Source: Sphingobacterium chuzhouense (GTDB lineage Bacteria; Bacteroidota; Bacteroidia; Sphingobacteriales; Sphingobacteriaceae). Taken from it: DNA of 64,000 nt. Of the stretch, positions 1-7,665 are shown in pieces. Position numbers and translations under genes: made by a program. The notes beneath the pieces are model-generated. The model made no database searches and was not told the origin of the DNA. It saw only the letters and a list, made by a program, of their open reading frames with translations. Within the stretch, counting starts at the first letter, position 1. Each line of letters begins with the position of its first letter. The stretch spans positions 62,001 to 126,000 of the forward strand of contig NZ_JACNYL010000005.1 of NCBI RefSeq assembly GCF_014692525.1, given 5' to 3'.

Positions 1-45
1 CAAGAACAATACCTTCCAGAAGAAAAAATCCCTCGACCGCCCCAT
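1..45 (-). CDS. 5' end of a gene downstream of the response regulator (possible sensor kinase)
   Basis: Only the first 15 codons are in the window (MGRSRDFFFWKVLFL, reading leftward). The ATG lies 4 bases beyond the stop of the sigma54-type regulator, so the two are probably co-transcribed. The start of a hydrophobic segment right after a basic N-terminus suits a membrane protein. A sensor histidine kinase is expected beside this class of regulator, but that is inference from position; nothing in 15 residues proves it. Confidence 0.35.
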   Translation of the reverse strand, partial: MGRSRDFFFWKVLFL

Positions 46-49
46 GCTA

Positions 50-1417
50 TCAAATATTATATTTCTCCATACGTCTATACAAAGCTGCCCTTGTTAGCCC
101 CAACTCGCGGGCCGCCTTACTGATATTGCCATTGTAACGTTCGATCGCCGATTGAATGGCATGACGTTCCATCTCCTCTAAACTTTGATTAGCATAAGTG
201 GGTTCACTCAATTTACTACTCTCTTGGATCGCTTGTTCAATCGGAGAAAACAAAATGTCGTTATCCCGTATACTTTGTTGCTCCCCCATAATAACCGCAC
301 GCTCTATACTGTATTGAAGTTCACGGACATTACCCGGGAAATGATAGGTTCTTAACTTTTGAACCGCATCGCGCTCAAATCCTTCCATATTTTTATGATA
401 CTTCCGGCTGTAAAAGTCTAGAAAATAGTTTGCCAATAACACGATATCCTCTCCCCGCTCCCGTAACGGTGGCACCTGTATCTCAACCGTGTTAATGCGG
501 TATATCAAATCCTTACGAAATCTGCTTTCGTCGGCCAAAGCTTTCAACGGCACATTGGTAGCACTCAACAATCGGATATCCACTGGAACAGGTTGGTAAG
601 AACCCAACGGTACGACTTGTCGATTTTGTAACACACTCAATAACTTCGCCTGTTGTTGTAGGCTTATATTGCCGATCTCGTCTAAAAACAATGTACCTCT
701 GTTTGCCGCCTCAAAACGTCCTTGTCTGTCTTCTCTCGCATCTGTGAAAGCACCTTTCTTGTAACCAAACAGCTCGCTCTCAAAAAGTGTCTCGGTCAAT
801 GCTCCTACGTCTACTTTAATATAGGCTTGCTTTGCTCGCAACGAACGTCGGTGCAAAGCCTGCGCAATCAAGTCTTTTCCCGTCCCGTTCTCCCCCAGTA
901 TCAAGATATTTGCTTCTGTAGGTGCTACCTTATCTATTTTATATTGTAGATCTTCCATAATCGCCGAACGGCCTATCAAATCATTGTCTTGACGATGTGC
1001 CGGTGAGATTATTTTATCTCGCCCTTTTGTTTGTTTTGTTTCCTCGAAAACAGTTTCCAATGTTTGCAGCAGATGTTCATTCTGCCATGGCTTTACAATA
1101 AAATCAGACGCTCCCTGTTTGAGTGAACGCACAGCGAGATCAACCGCACCGTACGCCGTGATCATGACCACTTTAATATGTGGATATTGGTTTTTAATCT
1201 TTCCCAGCCAAAATAACCCCTCATTACCGGTATTGATAACACTTTTAAAATTCATATCCAACAGCACGATATCAATAGCATTCCGTTCCAGTGTACGAAG
1301 GATATTTTCGGGATTGGGTTCAACGATGACTTGCTGTACTTTCGGTCTTAATAAAATACGGACGGCTGTTAGCAAATCTTGATCATCATCAACTACTAAA
1401 ATAGAAGCTTTCTTCAT
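50..1417 (-). CDS. Sigma54-dependent response regulator, NtrC family
   Basis: 455 aa with the three NtrC-family parts in order. The receiver (about 1-125) has the acidic pocket DDD at 10-12, phospho-acceptor D54 and conserved K109. The AAA+ domain (about 145-380) has Walker A GENGTGKD at 175-182 and Walker B GTLFLDEIGN from 241. The C-terminal Fis-type helix-turn-helix reads SKAARELGLTRAALYRRMEKY. The sigma54-contact loop is GAFTDA (222-227) rather than GAFTGA. It lies 28 bases downstream of the TolC-family gene and should be co-transcribed with it. Three paired palindromes in this window (2862-2898, 3133-3170, 27325-27361) are its likely binding sites, so it probably activates tolC, the HlyD-led operon and the permease at 27461. 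Class assignment is firm; the target assignment is inferred from geometry. Confidence 0.95.
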   Translation of the reverse strand: MKKASILVVDDDQDLLTAVRILLRPKVQQVIVEPNPENILRTLERNAIDIVLLDMNFKSVINTGNEGLFWLGKIKNQYPHIKVVMITAYGAVDLAVRSLKQGASDFIVKPWQNEHLLQTLETVFEETKQTKGRDKIISPAHRQDNDLIGRSAIMEDLQYKIDKVAPTEANILILGENGTGKDLIAQALHRRSLRAKQAYIKVDVGALTETLFESELFGYKKGAFTDAREDRQGRFEAANRGTLFLDEIGNISLQQQAKLLSVLQNRQVVPLGSYQPVPVDIRLLSATNVPLKALADESRFRKDLIYRINTVEIQVPPLRERGEDIVLLANYFLDFYSRKYHKNMEGFERDAVQKLRTYHFPGNVRELQYSIERAVIMGEQQSIRDNDILFSPIEQAIQESSKLSEPTYANQSLEEMERHAIQSAIERYNGNISKAARELGLTRAALYRRMEKYNI

Positions 1418-1445
1418 TACAGAACTAAGGTAACTTTTTTTCGTA

Positions 1446-2771
1446 TTACAAATCTAACGTTCCCGCGTAATAATCATTGATATATTTTTGCATTATCCAC
1501 TCGTACTGTTTAATGACCAATGCATTTCTGGTATTGTCCAGTTTGTTTTTTGCGGTTAAAAATATCACAGAGTTACTATTTCCAGCATCGAAATGCACTT
1601 GCGCGATGCGGAAAGCTTCTTGATAGCTTTGTTCCTGTTCGCGCAGGTTATGGACGTTCTCCCGAAGCGTTTTCATGCTAAACACGGCTTTTGCGGTTTC
1701 TTCCCGCAACTGATTTTCTTGAATCTGCCGTTCCCATTTTACCTCGTCCAGATCTAGGTTTGCCAACTTCACCTGTGTCCTTACCTTCATTTTGCTAAAA
1801 ATCGGAATACGTAGATTCAATGAAATACCTTTTGAGGGGTAGTTTCTAAACTGTTGCCAATAATTAAAACCGGAGTCATCGATGCTTGAAAAACGAGACT
1901 GTATGCCAGCAGACAATGATAGAGATGGATAATAATCTGATTTCATCACTTTTACTTGTTGTTGAGCTTCCTTGACACGCCAATCCAAAGCCTTGAATTG
2001 CGGTAAGACCCCCTTCGCTGTATGATATAGTTCAACACCGGAATAAGGCTTCTGATCAATAGAGAATGGTAACGGTTCAAGTTCGGGCAGTTCATCGATA
2101 GCTATATTCAATAGAGCCGCTAAACGTAACCGCCGATCGTACAATTGCTGTTTATTTGTTTCCAACAGATTTTGATCGGTACGTAATTGTCCCTTCAAAT
2201 CGTAGAAATCTCCGGGATCCGCTGCTCCCTCCCGCTGCATAATCTCCATACGATCTACAGTTTCCTGCGTTACGGCCAATTGTCCCTCCGTTTGCTGCAA
2301 CATATCCTGCGCCGTTAATACCAATACGTACGCCTCTATAACATCCAGCTTTAATTCATTCACAGCGCCTTCGAATTCGAATTTTCCGACCTCCCGCGCA
2401 CTTGCCCTCCGCCGGATATCATGCAAAATTTGGAATCCGTTGAAAATCGGCGCACTAAGATAAAGCGATTGCCCCCCAGAAAAGTAGCTCGTATTCACAA
2501 ATTGATTAGTTGTGGCATTAACACTGCGTCCTTCGTTGTAACCATGGTCTATATTTCCTTCCAAAGATGGTAATCGATTATAACGTGCTTGCTTATAATT
2601 TACCTCATTTCGATATAAATTTAATTCCGTTTGCTTCAATGTTGGATTATGCTCAACCGCCAATTGTACGCATTCGGTTAAGGACAAACTTGTATGCGTT
2701 TGTCCCACCACCGAAATAGCGCTACTATAACTAATTATAAACACAACAGTAACAATAAAAAGATTCTTCAT
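1446..2771 (-). CDS. TolC-family outer-membrane efflux protein
   Basis: 441 aa from the ATG at 2771. This start gives a good signal peptide (MKNLFIVTVVFIISYSSA, then VVGQ). A longer reading from 2816 would begin upstream of the sigma54-type promoter at 2795-2810 and is rejected. The mature protein has the two-fold pattern of outer-membrane efflux proteins: LSLTECVQLAVEHNPTLKQTELN near the N-terminus, long amphipathic helices rich in Q, E and R, and a second helical repeat after about residue 260. Such proteins form the trimeric exit duct of tripartite pumps. The HlyD-like adaptor and MacB-like ATPase with permeases are divergently encoded next door, so this is probably their outer-membrane partner. 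What is exported cannot be read from the sequence. Confidence 0.93.
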   Translation of the reverse strand: MKNLFIVTVVFIISYSSAISVVGQTHTSLSLTECVQLAVEHNPTLKQTELNLYRNEVNYKQARYNRLPSLEGNIDHGYNEGRSVNATTNQFVNTSYFSGGQSLYLSAPIFNGFQILHDIRRRASAREVGKFEFEGAVNELKLDVIEAYVLVLTAQDMLQQTEGQLAVTQETVDRMEIMQREGAADPGDFYDLKGQLRTDQNLLETNKQQLYDRRLRLAALLNIAIDELPELEPLPFSIDQKPYSGVELYHTAKGVLPQFKALDWRVKEAQQQVKVMKSDYYPSLSLSAGIQSRFSSIDDSGFNYWQQFRNYPSKGISLNLRIPIFSKMKVRTQVKLANLDLDEVKWERQIQENQLREETAKAVFSMKTLRENVHNLREQEQSYQEAFRIAQVHFDAGNSNSVIFLTAKNKLDNTRNALVIKQYEWIMQKYINDYYAGTLDL

Positions 2772-2794
2772 GCACCATGTTTTTACTATCGTTT

Positions 2795-2810
2795 CCATAG
2801 CACGTGCCAA
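2795..2810 (-). promoter_or_regulatory. Sigma54-type promoter of the tolC-regulator operon
   Basis: On the minus strand the sequence reads TTGGCACGTGCTATGG. TGGCACG matches the -24 consensus exactly and a G sits at the correct distance for the -12 element, although ATGG replaces TTGC. The predicted transcript start is about 2784, just ahead of the ATG at 2771, which decides that start. Paired activator sites lie 51 bases upstream. Confidence 0.75.
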
Positions 2811-2861
2811 AAACATAAAACCTTATAATAGAATATAATAGAAAAGAGACAAGTAGCAACG

Positions 2862-2898
2862 TGTCCGCTATCGAACAGTTGTTGTACGGACATGGACA
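2862..2898. promoter_or_regulatory. Paired activator (UAS) sites upstream of tolC
   Basis: Two 16-base half-palindromes start 21 bases apart. The first (2862-2877) is TGTCCGCTATCGAACA, matching TGTYCG-N4-CGRACA. The second (2883-2898) is the weaker TGTACGGACATGGACA. They lie 51 bases upstream of the -24 box on the minus strand. The same motif in the same arrangement recurs at 3133-3170 and 27325-27361, which supports binding by the sigma54-type regulator encoded at 50-1417. Confidence 0.75.
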
Positions 2899-3132
2899 AT
2901 GATGTCATTATTTTTATTTCCAATTTTTAACTAACAATTTCTTTTTACGTCATATTTTGTTTGGAATCTTTCTAAATAACCCTCACCTTTACATCAGTTT
3001 AAAATGATTCTAAATAAAGTCATAATAAAAATACACTTTTCTATTTCTCTCTCTATTTCTACTGGCTTCCCTGCTCTCCTCAATTAGCATGGGAGCCGTA
3101 GAAATTCTTTTTTGTTTTATTCTTTATATTCC

Positions 3133-3170
3133 TGTCCACCAGCGAACAGCACAGTGTCCGAATACGAACA
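3133..3170. promoter_or_regulatory. Paired activator (UAS) sites upstream of the HlyD-led operon
   Basis: Two copies of the regulator motif start 22 bases apart: TGTCCACCAGCGAACA (3133-3148) and TGTCCGAATACGAACA (3155-3170). The inner edge is 51 bases from the -24-like element at 3222, the same distance as for the divergent tolC promoter. Confidence 0.75.
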
Positions 3171-3221
3171 CCTTCGTTGAACCGCACAAGATAAACACCT
3201 ACAAATAAGCAACTTAAGATA

Positions 3222-3236
3222 TTGGCATAACATTGT
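3222..3236 (+). promoter_or_regulatory. Sigma54-like promoter of the HlyD-permease operon
   Basis: TTGGCATAACATTGT resembles a -24/-12 promoter, but the spacing between the GG and the -12 G is one base shorter than normal, which lowers confidence. The identical distance to a paired activator site (51 bases) supports it. It overlaps a possible TTG start at 3233, so translation must begin downstream, at the ATG at 3275. Confidence 0.6.
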
Positions 3237-3274
3237 ATAGGCAAAAGTATACGAGCATAAATTTTTATTTTTTA

Positions 3275-4525
3275 ATGGACAGACCGATACAGCAAAAGAA
3301 ATGGAATAGCAAGCGGATTTTAACGCTCTCTGGTATTGTTGGGATCATCATTCTAATAGGTGCAAGCTACTATTATACAAGTGGAAACAGCCGTTTGAAT
3401 GTGGATGCTGACCGCATCAGTATTGTCGAGGTTAAAGAAGGCACCTTTCAAGAATTTATTCCTATCAATGGCACGGTGCTTCCCATTAGCAGTATCTATC
3501 TAGATGCTTCTGTGGGTGGACGTGTAGAAGAAAAATATGTCGAAGATGGGGCGGTTTTAAAAAAAGGAGATGCCATCATGCGGCTAGCGAATACAGACCA
3601 GGAACTGAGCTTGGTACAGCAGGAAACGCAGGTCCTTAATTTGTTAACGCAGGCACAAATTGCCCGTACCAATGCGGAACAAATGTCCATTAATAACCGA
3701 AACCAGATGGCAGATGTGCAACAGGCATTTCGTGAGGCGGAACGTGTGTACAATTTAAATCAGAAATTATATAAGGAGAAAGCTATTGGTTCGCAGGAAT
3801 TCGAAAAATCGGTCAACGAATACAATTATCAAAAGCAACGTGTGACGTTGACCAAGCAAATCCTTCGCCAAGACTCCATTTCCAATAACCAAAAAGCTCT
3901 TCAGGATCAAAAAACATACGAACGTACGCAAAGTGCTTTAGACCTGATGCGTAAGAAAGTAGACGATCTTATTGTGCGTGCCCCAGTAGATGGGCAGTTA
4001 ACATCTTTTGACGCCGAAATCGGTCAAAATAAAAATGCTGGGGAGCGGCTTGGGCAGATTGATGTCTTGACGGGTTTTAAAGTACGTGCTGATATTGATG
4101 AACATTACATCAATCGTATCTTTACAGATCAGATCGGTGAATTTACTTTAAGTGGAAAAGTTTACAAACTGAAAATCAAAAAAGTGTACACGCAGGTAAC
4201 TAATGGACGGTTTCAAGTCGATATGGAGTTTGACGGTGAGACGCCAGCCAGTGTACGTCGTGGGCAGACTTTACAAATTCGTTTAGCATTGAGTGATGAA
4301 ACAAAAGCGTTGCTGCTCTCAAAAGGAGGTTTCTATCAACAGACCGGTGGAAATTGGATTTTCAAATTAGATAAAAACGGAAATACAGCCTATCGGGCAG
4401 ATATACAGCTCGGGCGACAGAATCCGGAATATTATGAAGTAATCGGAGGTTTACAGCCTGGCGATAAAGTTATTGTGTCGAGCTATGAAACATACGATAA
4501 GATACAGGAATTGAATGTTAGATAG
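3275..4525 (+). CDS. HlyD/MacA-like periplasmic adaptor
   Basis: 416 aa from the ATG at 3275 (MDRPIQQKKWNSK); the upstream TTG at 3233 falls inside the promoter. A single N-terminal membrane anchor (ILTLSGIVGIIILIGASYYY) is followed by a lipoyl-like half (ASVGGRVEEKYVEDGAVLKKGD), a long Q- and E-rich alpha-helical hairpin (about 110-220), the second lipoyl half (VRAPVDGQLTSFDAEIGQ) and beta-barrel/MacA-like C-terminal domains. Such adaptors link an inner-membrane ABC pump to a TolC-type channel. It is the first gene of the operon, 17 bases ahead of the ATPase, and is the only adaptor in the window, so it probably serves several or all of the permeases. Confidence 0.93.
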   Translation: MDRPIQQKKWNSKRILTLSGIVGIIILIGASYYYTSGNSRLNVDADRISIVEVKEGTFQEFIPINGTVLPISSIYLDASVGGRVEEKYVEDGAVLKKGDAIMRLANTDQELSLVQQETQVLNLLTQAQIARTNAEQMSINNRNQMADVQQAFREAERVYNLNQKLYKEKAIGSQEFEKSVNEYNYQKQRVTLTKQILRQDSISNNQKALQDQKTYERTQSALDLMRKKVDDLIVRAPVDGQLTSFDAEIGQNKNAGERLGQIDVLTGFKVRADIDEHYINRIFTDQIGEFTLSGKVYKLKIKKVYTQVTNGRFQVDMEFDGETPASVRRGQTLQIRLALSDETKALLLSKGGFYQQTGGNWIFKLDKNGNTAYRADIQLGRQNPEYYEVIGGLQPGDKVIVSSYETYDKIQELNVR

Positions 4526-4542
4526 AACTAGTATTATAAATC

Positions 4543-5220
4543 ATGATAAAAATAACAAACCTGCAGAAATATTACCGCACCGAAGAGGTAGAAACAGTTG
4601 CATTAAACAATGTCAATATTCATGTAAAAGAAGGTGAATTTGTAGCTGTCATGGGACCCTCTGGATGTGGCAAATCGACGTTATTGAATATCGTTGGATT
4701 ATTAGACGATTTGGATGAAGGCAGCTATCTGTTCAACGGTACGGAAGTGGCAAAATTCAAGGAAAGCAATCGTTCTAATCTGCGTAAACATAATATTGGT
4801 TTTGTATTTCAGAGTTTCAATCTGATCGATGAACTGACTGTATTCGAAAATGTGGAACTTCCTTTGGTGTATACGAAGGTACCGGCTGCGGAACGCAAAC
4901 GCCGTGTAGAAGAGGTTCTGGAAAAAGTACAGATTATGCATCGACGAAATCACTTTCCACAGCAGCTATCTGGAGGACAGCAGCAGCGTGTCGCCGTTGC
5001 CAGGGCGGTTGTCAACAACCCAAAGCTCATCTTAGCCGATGAACCGACCGGTAACCTTGATTCAAACAATGGGAACGAAGTCATGCAGCTATTGACGGAA
5101 TTGAACGAGGCCGGCACCACCATCGTGATGGTAACCCATAGTGAGCACGATGCTAAATTCGCCGATCGTGTCATCCGCATGTTGGACGGGCAGGTCATTA
5201 TGGAAACAGTAGACGCTTAA
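4543..5220 (+). CDS. MacB/LolD-type ABC transporter ATPase
   Basis: 225 aa, the usual size for stand-alone MacB/LolD-type ATPases. Walker A is GPSGCGKST, the Q-loop is FVFQSFNLIDELTV, the signature is LSGGQQQRVAVARA, Walker B is LILADEPTGNLDS and the H-loop is MVTHSEHD; all catalytic elements are present. In this family the ATPase dimer drives non-transport mechanical work on periplasmic domains of an FtsX-like permease. It is the only ATPase in the operon although seven permeases follow, so it must be shared or most permeases use ATPases encoded elsewhere. Confidence 0.95.
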   Translation: MIKITNLQKYYRTEEVETVALNNVNIHVKEGEFVAVMGPSGCGKSTLLNIVGLLDDLDEGSYLFNGTEVAKFKESNRSNLRKHNIGFVFQSFNLIDELTVFENVELPLVYTKVPAAERKRRVEEVLEKVQIMHRRNHFPQQLSGGQQQRVAVARAVVNNPKLILADEPTGNLDSNNGNEVMQLLTELNEAGTTIVMVTHSEHDAKFADRVIRMLDGQVIMETVDA

Positions 5221-5271
5221 AGGGATATCAATTAAACGGTTAAACAGGTAAACAATCAATCGGTTAAACAC

Positions 5272-7644
5272 ATGTTAAGATACCTAAAAACAGCCTTGCG
5301 AGGTTTGAAGAAAAAGAAATTCTATACCGTTATCAATATACTGGGACTATCCATCAGTCTTACGGGGTCCATGTTGATCCTGATATGGGTACAAGACGAA
5401 CGGAGTTTTGATAAATTCCACCCGGATTACGAACGCGTATATAAAGTCAATTCTCATTTAGACCCGGAACATAACGGCCCTATATGGGGAAGTTCTCCCG
5501 GTCCGATCGTAAATTATGCCTTAAATGCGCCTGAGGTGGAACGGGCGACGCGTGTTTCAGGAGATCAAAACGTGACTTTGGTCAACGATAAAGAAAAACG
5601 TCCTGTAACAGGTATAAATATTACTTATGCCGACAGCAATTTCTTTAGCATGTTTAATTTCCCATTGTTAGAAGGCTCACTCAGCGGTTTTCAGGCAAAT
5701 TATACCCATGCGTTTATCACGGAGTCAACCGCGGAAAAACTATTCAGTACGCAACAGGTTATTGGTCAAACTTTCCGCTTTGATGATGATTTATTTTCCG
5801 TTGCCGGTATTTTAGCCGATGTGCCACAAAACTCTTCGCTGCAATTTGATATGGTGATTCCATTAGGATATCTTGCACAAATTTTCACTAACAACGGTGG
5901 TAATGGCAAGTGGAAGACTATCGATGAGGACTTAGGAAATTATAGCTTTGCGACCTACATCAAAGTGAAGCCTGATGCGGCTCTTGGCTCGATTAGCAAA
6001 TTCATAACGGACTCCTTCACCAAAGCACGTGACGGCGATAATTCAACTGTATTTATATTAGATCCGTTAAAAAATATGCATTTAATTGCTCCTGACGGTA
6101 ATAAATCCAGCCTTCGTATGGTGCAGATTTTCGGTGTCATCGCTATCTTGCTATTGGTTATCGGCGCGGTAAACTATGTCAATCTCAGCACAGCTAGGGC
6201 ACTGGATCGGGCAAAAGAGGTCGGCATACGAAAAGTAATCGGCGCCAGTCGAACACGCTTATTCCTACAATTTGTCTTCGAAACAATCATAGTATTCTTT
6301 TTCGCTTTACTGATCGCGTTCTTCCTTATCTTTTTGCTACGATCGGGGTATAACCAAATCGCTCAAAAGTCCATGAGCTACTCCTTCCATAACGAGACGA
6401 TATGGTTATACATTGGATTGGCGGTTTTCGGCACATTATGTCTATCCAGTATCTATCCCGCCGTACAGCTATCGGCTTTTAAACCTATCGAATCTTTAAA
6501 AGGGAAATCACTGAAACAGATTTCGTCGAATACCATGCGAAAAATATTGGTCGTTTTCCAATTCACTATATCCGTTACGCTTATAGTTTGCACATTGGTC
6601 ATCAAAAACCAGCTGGCTTTTATCCGGCAGATCAATCTGGGGTATGATAAAGACCATGTATTGACCCTCAGTCTTCCCAATGACGCATATAAACATATCG
6701 ATGCTATCCGCACCGAACTCAAAAACAACAATGCTATACAAGGTGTGTCGTTGTCCAGCCTTTACAACGTGACCAACTTCGGCAATGCCACCGGTGATAT
6801 TGACTGGCCGGGTAAATCCAAAGACAATAAGCTAATCGTAGCACAGGCACGAATCGATGAAGATTTCATTCCGTTGATGGACATCCAACTCCTTGAAGGG
6901 ACAAACTTCACGGGGCTGCCAGCGGATTCGTCGGGCTACATCATCAACGAAACATTGGCCAAACAAATGGGATTAACACCGCCTTATGTGGGTGCAAGTA
7001 TGAGCTTCCATGATTTTCCAGGTCAGATTATCGGCGTGGTGAAAGATTTTCATTTTAAATCTGTTAAAGAGAAAATAGGTCCTATGGTATTCTGGACACG
7101 TTGGGGTGCAGGTACATTATACGTTAAAACAACCACCTCACAAGCACAACAAGCCATTAAAGCTTTGGAAACGATATACAATCGTTATCCTTCGGATTCG
7201 CCTTTTAGTTACACATTCGTTGATGAACAATTCGACAGCTTATATAAATCTGAACAGCGGACAGGTTTATTATTCAATATTTTTTCCGGTATTGCGATCT
7301 TCATATCGGCACTTGGTTTATTTGCCTTGGCAACCCATGAAGCACAAACACGCGTAAAGGAAATCGGCATTCGGAAAGTATTGGGCGCAAGTGTATTCGG
7401 CGTCGTTCGATTGCTGGGAAAAAACTTTGTCATGCTTGTCTGCATCGCTATCCTGATAGCCTGCCCTATTGCACTTTACCTAATGAACCAATGGCTTGGA
7501 AACTTCGCCTATAAAACGGATCTGAATGCCTGGACATTTGTGTTAAGTGGTGTATTAGCTATAATCATAGCCGTGATTACTATAAGTTATCAAGCGATAC
7601 GTGCAGCCAGGGCCAACCCCGTGGATAGCTTAAGGGATGAGTAA
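5272..7644 (+). CDS. FtsX/MacB-like ABC permease 1 of 7
   Basis: 790 aa. The layout common to all eight permeases here is clear: N-terminal membrane helix (about 18-40), periplasmic MacB-type domain, a first FtsX module of three helices (about 285-415), a second single helix near 425-445, a second periplasmic domain, and a C-terminal FtsX module ending ARANPVDSLRDE. The two coupling motifs are AKEVGIRKVIGAS and VKEIGIRKVLGAS. It starts 51 bases after the ATPase stop, the largest gap in the operon; that gap holds a short repeated CGGTTAAAC but no clear promoter. Duplicated-module permeases of about 800 residues are typical of Bacteroidota. The substrate is unknown. Confidence 0.92.
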   Translation: MLRYLKTALRGLKKKKFYTVINILGLSISLTGSMLILIWVQDERSFDKFHPDYERVYKVNSHLDPEHNGPIWGSSPGPIVNYALNAPEVERATRVSGDQNVTLVNDKEKRPVTGINITYADSNFFSMFNFPLLEGSLSGFQANYTHAFITESTAEKLFSTQQVIGQTFRFDDDLFSVAGILADVPQNSSLQFDMVIPLGYLAQIFTNNGGNGKWKTIDEDLGNYSFATYIKVKPDAALGSISKFITDSFTKARDGDNSTVFILDPLKNMHLIAPDGNKSSLRMVQIFGVIAILLLVIGAVNYVNLSTARALDRAKEVGIRKVIGASRTRLFLQFVFETIIVFFFALLIAFFLIFLLRSGYNQIAQKSMSYSFHNETIWLYIGLAVFGTLCLSSIYPAVQLSAFKPIESLKGKSLKQISSNTMRKILVVFQFTISVTLIVCTLVIKNQLAFIRQINLGYDKDHVLTLSLPNDAYKHIDAIRTELKNNNAIQGVSLSSLYNVTNFGNATGDIDWPGKSKDNKLIVAQARIDEDFIPLMDIQLLEGTNFTGLPADSSGYIINETLAKQMGLTPPYVGASMSFHDFPGQIIGVVKDFHFKSVKEKIGPMVFWTRWGAGTLYVKTTTSQAQQAIKALETIYNRYPSDSPFSYTFVDEQFDSLYKSEQRTGLLFNIFSGIAIFISALGLFALATHEAQTRVKEIGIRKVLGASVFGVVRLLGKNFVMLVCIAILIACPIALYLMNQWLGNFAYKTDLNAWTFVLSGVLAIIIAVITISYQAIRAARANPVDSLRDE

Positions 7645-7665
7645 TTGAGCGTTAAAATATAAATC

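Noticed and set aside
2772..2816. Extended N-terminus of the TolC-family protein
   Set aside because: It would start upstream of the sigma54-type promoter and before the signal peptide.
5221..5271. Short repeated CGGTTAAAC as a regulatory site
   Set aside because: There are only two partial copies without symmetry or a promoter; no support.
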